Part shown: positions 60,444 through 64,000 of the stretch, piece after piece | How the letters are laid out: every line of letters begins with the position of its first letter | Position numbering within the stretch: position 1 is the first letter of the stretch | Assembly: GCF_018070025.1 (NCBI RefSeq) | Contig: NZ_JAGPYQ010000001.1 | Coordinates: 3,968,001-4,032,000, forward strand | DNA from: Streptomyces liliiviolaceus | GTDB lineage: Bacteria; Actinomycetota; Actinomycetes; Streptomycetales; Streptomycetaceae | DNA: 64,000 nt | Direction: 5' to 3' | Made by a program: the position numbers and the translations under genes | The notes under the pieces: generated by a model | Database searches by the model: none | The model's input: the letters and a program-made list of their open reading frames with translations, nothing else | Told to the model about the DNA's origin: nothing

Positions 60444-61190
60444 GTGACCGAACCGATCCCCGACGAGACGCGTGGCGAGACCCACGACGAGACCCACGAC
60501 GAGGCGCACGGCGGTGCGCTGGCCTCGCGGCTGAACTGGCTGCGGGCCGCGGTACTGGGCGCCAACGACGGCATCGTGTCCACGGCGGGACTCGTGGTCG
60601 GCGTCGCCGGGGCCACGGACGACCGCTCCACACTGCTCACGGCCGGACTCGCCGGGCTCCTCTCCGGCTCGATGTCCATGGCGGCGGGGGAGTACGTCTC
60701 CGTCTCCACCCAGCGGGACTCCGAGAAGGCCGCCCTGGCCCTGGAACGCCGAGAACTGCGCGAACAGCCACAGGCCGAACTGGAGGAACTCACCGAACTG
60801 CTGGAGGAACGGGGGCTCTCGCGGGAGGTGGCCCGGGAGGCGGCGCAGCAGCTCACCGAACGGGACGCGCTGCGGGCCCACGCGCGCGTGGAGCTCGGCA
60901 TCGACCCGGACGAGCTGACGAACCCGTGGCACGCGGCCTGGGCGAGCTTCTTCGCGTTCACGGTCGGGGCGCTGCTCCCGCTGCTGGCCATCGTCCTGCC
61001 GGCCGTCGCCTGGCGACTCCCGGTCACCGTGGTCTCGGTCCTCGCGGCCCTGGTCGCCACCGGCTGGGGCAGCGCCCGCCTGGGAGCGGCGCGCCCGGCC
61101 CCGGCGGTACTGCGCAACGTGGCGGGCGGGGCACTCGCGATGGCGGTGACCTATGGGGCGGGGGTGTTGCTGGGGGCGGTGGGGGTGTGA
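60444..61190 (+). CDS. VIT1/CCC1 family iron/manganese transporter
   Basis: 248-residue membrane protein of the vacuolar iron transporter family. Signature AAVLGANDGIVSTAGLVVGV (first helix) and GSMSMAAGEYVSVSTQRDSE, a central charged helical domain, then three C-terminal helices. The N-terminus has repeated acidic-His triplets (ETHDETHDEAH), a possible metal-binding tail. Would export Fe2+ or Mn2+ from the cytoplasm. GTG at 60444. Confidence 0.92.
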   Translation: MTEPIPDETRGETHDETHDEAHGGALASRLNWLRAAVLGANDGIVSTAGLVVGVAGATDDRSTLLTAGLAGLLSGSMSMAAGEYVSVSTQRDSEKAALALERRELREQPQAELEELTELLEERGLSREVAREAAQQLTERDALRAHARVELGIDPDELTNPWHAAWASFFAFTVGALLPLLAIVLPAVAWRLPVTVVSVLAALVATGWGSARLGAARPAPAVLRNVAGGALAMAVTYGAGVLLGAVGV

Positions 61191-61338
61191 CGGTCGGGGA
61201 CGGCGACCTGCGGTCGAGGTTGCGGACGGCGGCCTGCGGTCATTGGCGGAGATCACCAAGAAACAAGCGCGTACCGTCGGTAATACTTGTGGGTAACAAC
61301 GTCTAGCCGCGGCCGACCGGCCGTCCTACGGTGCAGTA

Positions 61339-62292
61339 ATGCCGAACCTGCCCGATGTCGTGCTGTGGTCGATACCCGCCTTCGTGCTGCTCACCGTGGT
61401 GGAGATGGTGAGTGTCCGCATCCATCCGGACGAGGACGCCGCGGGCTACGAGACGAAGGACGCCGCCACCAGTGTCGGCATGGGCCTGGGGAGCCTGGCC
61501 TTCGACTTCCTGTGGAAGATCCCGATCCTCGCCGTCTACACCGCCATATATGAGCTGACACCACTACGCGTGCCCGTCCTGTGGTGGACCGTGCCACTGC
61601 TTCTGCTGGCGCAGGACTTCTTCTACTACTGGTCCCACCGCGGGCACCATGTGATCCGCATCCTGTGGGCCTGCCACGTGGTGCATCACAGCAGCGAGAA
61701 GTTCAACCTCACCACCGCGCTGCGGCAGCCCTGGACGAGCTGGACGGTGTGGCCGTTCTACGTGCCGCTCATCGCCCTCGGCGTCCATCCGGCCGCGCTC
61801 GCGTTCTGCTCGTCCGCGAACCTCGTGTACCAGTTCTGGATCCACACCGAGCGCATCGACAAGCTGCCCCGGGCCTTCGAGTTCGTCTTCAACACGCCCT
61901 CCCACCACCGGGTCCACCACGCCTCCCAGGGCGGCTATCTGGACCGCAACTTCGGCGGGATCCTGATCGTCTGGGACCGGCTCTTCGGGTCGTTCGTCCC
62001 GGAGACGGACCGGCCGGTGTACGGGCTGACCAAGAACATCCACACCTACAACCCGATCCGGGTCGCCACGCACGAGTACGCCGCCATCGCCAGGGACCTG
62101 CGGACGGCGGGGAGCTGGCGCGAGCGGGCCGGGCGGGTGTTCGGCGGGCCGGGCTGGCAGCCCCGCCCGTCGGAGCCCGCGCCCGTCTCGGAGCCCGCGC
62201 CCGCCTCGGCATCCGCGCCCGTCTCGTCCTCCGCCTCCTCTCCGGTGCGGGCCGCCTCCACGGAGACCCCCGTCCCGGAATCCGCCGCGTGA
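61339..62292 (+). CDS. Sterol desaturase / fatty acid hydroxylase family di-iron protein
   Basis: 317-residue membrane oxygenase. Histidine boxes HRGHH (about 96-100), HVVHH (about 109-113) and HHRVHH (about 188-193) define the di-iron site, embedded among four hydrophobic helices. The C-terminal 45 residues are a Ser/Pro/Ala repeat tail (SEPAPVSEPAPASASAP). It would hydroxylate or desaturate a lipid chain. Its TGA overlaps the next GTG. Confidence 0.9.
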   Translation: MPNLPDVVLWSIPAFVLLTVVEMVSVRIHPDEDAAGYETKDAATSVGMGLGSLAFDFLWKIPILAVYTAIYELTPLRVPVLWWTVPLLLLAQDFFYYWSHRGHHVIRILWACHVVHHSSEKFNLTTALRQPWTSWTVWPFYVPLIALGVHPAALAFCSSANLVYQFWIHTERIDKLPRAFEFVFNTPSHHRVHHASQGGYLDRNFGGILIVWDRLFGSFVPETDRPVYGLTKNIHTYNPIRVATHEYAAIARDLRTAGSWRERAGRVFGGPGWQPRPSEPAPVSEPAPASASAPVSSSASSPVRAASTETPVPESAA

Positions 62293-62993
62293 GTCCGCGC
62301 CGCGCGCGCGTGCCGCTCGTCGCCCTCGGCGTCTCCTTCGCCCTGGTGAGCGCCGCGGACCTCGTCTCCCTGGCCGTCGGCCTCGACACCGGTCACGCCG
62401 TGGCCAAGCCGCTACTGATGCCCCTGCTCGCCGCCTGGGCGCATCTGCGCGGCGGACCCCGGCTCCTCGTCGCCGCCCTGATGTTCGGGTGGGGAGGCGA
62501 CGTCCTGCTCCTCCTCGACGCCGAACCGGCGTTCCTCGCCGGGATGGCCTCCTTCGCGGCGGGCCATGTCTGCTACCTGCTGCTCTTCGCGAAGTTCGGC
62601 GGATCGGCCGCCCGGGGCACACGATCGGGCCGCCTCACGGCAGCCGCGTACGCCCTCGCCCTCCTCGCCACCGTCACCCTCCTGTGGCCGGGCCTTCCCG
62701 CCGACCTCCGGGTGCCCGTCGCCGGCTACAGCCTGCTGCTGACCGCGATGGCGTACGGCGCCACACGGCTCGGACCCCTCGCGGCGGCCGGGGGCGCCCT
62801 GTTCATGCTGTCGGACACCCTCATCGCGACCGGCGTCGCCGAATGGCCGCAGCCGCCACGGCCCGACCTGTGGATCATGCTGACCTATATCGCGGCGCAG
62901 TACCTGCTGGTCAGCGGCGTACTCGGGGCTCCCGGCGCGCGCCCCGGACCCTCTGCGACGTACCGTGGGAACCGGACCGTCACCACCTCATGA
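62289..62993 (+). CDS. YhhN family membrane protein (lysoplasmalogenase-like)
   Basis: 234 residues, about eight hydrophobic helices. YhhN pattern KPLLMPLLAAWAH, MFGWGGDVLLLLD, GMASFAAGHVCYLLLF and FMLSDTLIA. Relatives hydrolyse lysoplasmalogens. GTG start overlapping the hydroxylase stop suggests a joint lipid-modifying function. Confidence 0.9.
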   Translation: MSPRRARVPLVALGVSFALVSAADLVSLAVGLDTGHAVAKPLLMPLLAAWAHLRGGPRLLVAALMFGWGGDVLLLLDAEPAFLAGMASFAAGHVCYLLLFAKFGGSAARGTRSGRLTAAAYALALLATVTLLWPGLPADLRVPVAGYSLLLTAMAYGATRLGPLAAAGGALFMLSDTLIATGVAEWPQPPRPDLWIMLTYIAAQYLLVSGVLGAPGARPGPSATYRGNRTVTTS

Positions 62994-63018
62994 CCGTCCA
63001 CCTCACGACCGTCCGACC

Positions 63019-63069
63019 GAAGACGGTCACCACCTGAAGACGGTCACCACCTGAGCACCGTCACCACCT
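63019..63069. repeat. 17-bp tandem repeat, three copies
   Basis: GAAGACGGTCACCACCT at 63019-63035 and 63036-63052, and GAGCACCGTCACCACCT at 63053-63069. The same GACCGTCACCACCT ends the preceding gene (62976-62989), so the array may have grown from its 3' end. It sits 21 bp before the next start codon. Confidence 0.85.
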
Positions 63070-63090
63070 GAGCCGGAAGCAGGACCCCGC

Positions 63091-64000
63091 ATGCGCGCCA
63101 CCACCATCCACGCCCCGTTCGACCTGCGCGTGGAGGACGTCCCCGACCCGGTGGTGCGGCAGCCGGGCGACGCCGTCGTACGGGTCCTGCGCTCCTGCGT
63201 CTGCGGCAGCGACCTGTGGGCGTACCGGGGCGAGTCCGCGCGGACACCCGGGCAGCGCATCGGGCACGAGTTCCTCGGGATCGTCGAGGAGACCGGCGCG
63301 GAGGTGGGCTCCGTCCGCAGGGGCGATCTCGTCGTCGCGCCCTTCATGTGGTCCGACGGTGTGTGCGACTACTGCCGCGAAGGGCTCACCACCTCCTGCG
63401 AACACGGCGGATTCTGGGGTTCCGTGGGGTCCGACGGCGGACAGGGCGAGGCCGTGCGCGTCCCGTACGCCGACGGCACGCTCGTCGCGCTGCCCGCCGA
63501 GGCCGCCTCCGACGACCGTCTGCTGGCCGCCCTGCTCACCCTCTCCGACGTCCTGGGGACCGGCCATCACGCCGCCCTCGGCGCGGGCGCCCGCCCCGGC
63601 GCCACGGTCGCCGTCGTCGGCGACGGAGCGGTCGGCCTGTGCGCCGTGCTCGCCGCCAGGCATCTCGGCGCCGAGCGGATCATCGCGCTGGGCCGCCATG
63701 AGACGCGTACGGACCTCGCACGCCGTTTCGGAGCCACCGACGTCGTCGCCGAACGCGGGGACGCGGCCGTCGAGGCGGTCCGTGCGCTCACCCGCGGCCA
63801 GGGCGCCCACGCCGTCGTCGAGGCCGTCGGCACCGAGCAGTCGATGAGCACGGCCGTGAACATCACCCGCGACGGCGGCGCCATCGGCTTCGTCGGCGTG
63901 CCGCACGGCAGCGGCACCGGCCTCGACCTGAGCGTCATGTTCGACCGGAACATCGCCCTGCGGGGCGGGGTCGCGCCCGTCCGCGCGTACATCCCGGAGC
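63091..64000 (+). CDS. Zinc-dependent alcohol dehydrogenase (partial, 3' end outside window)
   Basis: 303 complete codons visible of a medium-chain dehydrogenase. Catalytic zinc ligands in CVCGSDLWAYRG and IGHEFLG; structural zinc cysteines CDYCREGLTTSC; Rossmann motif VAVVGDGAVGLCAVLAARHL. ATG at 63091 with CAGGA upstream. Substrate unknown; runs off the window end. Confidence 0.92.
   Translation, partial: MRATTIHAPFDLRVEDVPDPVVRQPGDAVVRVLRSCVCGSDLWAYRGESARTPGQRIGHEFLGIVEETGAEVGSVRRGDLVVAPFMWSDGVCDYCREGLTTSCEHGGFWGSVGSDGGQGEAVRVPYADGTLVALPAEAASDDRLLAALLTLSDVLGTGHHAALGAGARPGATVAVVGDGAVGLCAVLAARHLGAERIIALGRHETRTDLARRFGATDVVAERGDAAVEAVRALTRGQGAHAVVEAVGTEQSMSTAVNITRDGGAIGFVGVPHGSGTGLDLSVMFDRNIALRGGVAPVRAYIPE

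Overview
This is a high-GC actinobacterial chromosome segment, almost certainly Streptomyces. The signs are strong G/C bias at third codon positions, many GTG starts with ATGA/GTGA gene overlaps, an ectABCD osmolyte cluster, a sortase-E type LAETG surface protein, a 73-residue Gbn-like nucleoid protein, a PHO box, mycothiol-type domains, and a short repeat in nearly every convergent intergenic space. From memory the gene order resembles the S. coelicolor SCO1830s-SCO1870s region read backwards. This is core chromosome: I see no tRNA, rRNA, phage, insertion sequence or CRISPR array.

Layout. 1-4.9 kb: 5' part of a penicillin-binding protein, a GNAT acetyltransferase, a divergent IclR regulator/aldehyde dehydrogenase pair and a DUF1349 protein. 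5.2-8.4 kb: ectABCD (ectoine and 5-hydroxyectoine) behind an AT-rich, palindrome-rich leader and closed by a 24-bp perfect hairpin. 8.5-15.3 kb: a flavin ene-reductase with divergent MarR regulator, an ECF sigma/anti-sigma pair, two class-V PLP enzymes and a DsbA/FrnE protein. 15.4-18 kb: a polar amino-acid ABC importer behind a consensus promoter covered by a perfect palindrome. 18.3-20.6 kb: an amidohydrolase and an LAETG-anchored protein.

21-31.5 kb: cobalamin genes. A B12 riboswitch leads the minus-strand operon cobD-cobQ-(22-residue micro-ORF)-chelatase I/D-cobO-cobB. A ZIP metal transporter, an orphan CobE/CbiG-C protein, cbiX and cobC follow. cobN and the ring-methylation genes are not here.

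31.7-36.1 kb: a 1463-residue trypsin / STAND NTPase / transmembrane / beta-propeller protein, a conflict-system-like architecture with a TTA (bldA-type) codon. 36.2-44 kb: PiT phosphate transporter under a PHO box, GH25 lysozyme, class II aldolase, alpha/beta hydrolase, an unknown protein, a VOC protein and a zinc metallopeptidase. 44-46.3 kb: an ABC-F ATPase preceded by a 7-codon leader peptide, then gbn with a dense GATC cluster upstream. 46.5-50.6 kb: enoyl-CoA hydratase and an Asp23/AmaP envelope-stress locus. 50.7-55.9 kb: an atypical SDR, GH15 hydrolase, SURF1, a Cys-rich small protein and an exonuclease. 56.1-60.4 kb: a four-gene operon (acetoacetate decarboxylase-like, SDR, two amidohydrolases) behind 26-bp-period repeats. 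60.4-64 kb: VIT1-like transporter, fatty-acid hydroxylase, YhhN-family protein and a truncated zinc alcohol dehydrogenase.

Functional themes are osmoprotection (ect), cofactor supply (B12 and metal uptake), envelope and stress (PBP, lysozyme, LAETG, Asp23, ECF sigma) and nutrient sensing (PHO box, amino-acid ABC). The least explained items are the protease-STAND-propeller protein, the decarboxylase/amidohydrolase operon, the cob micro-ORFs and the repeat that codes for the CobB linker.
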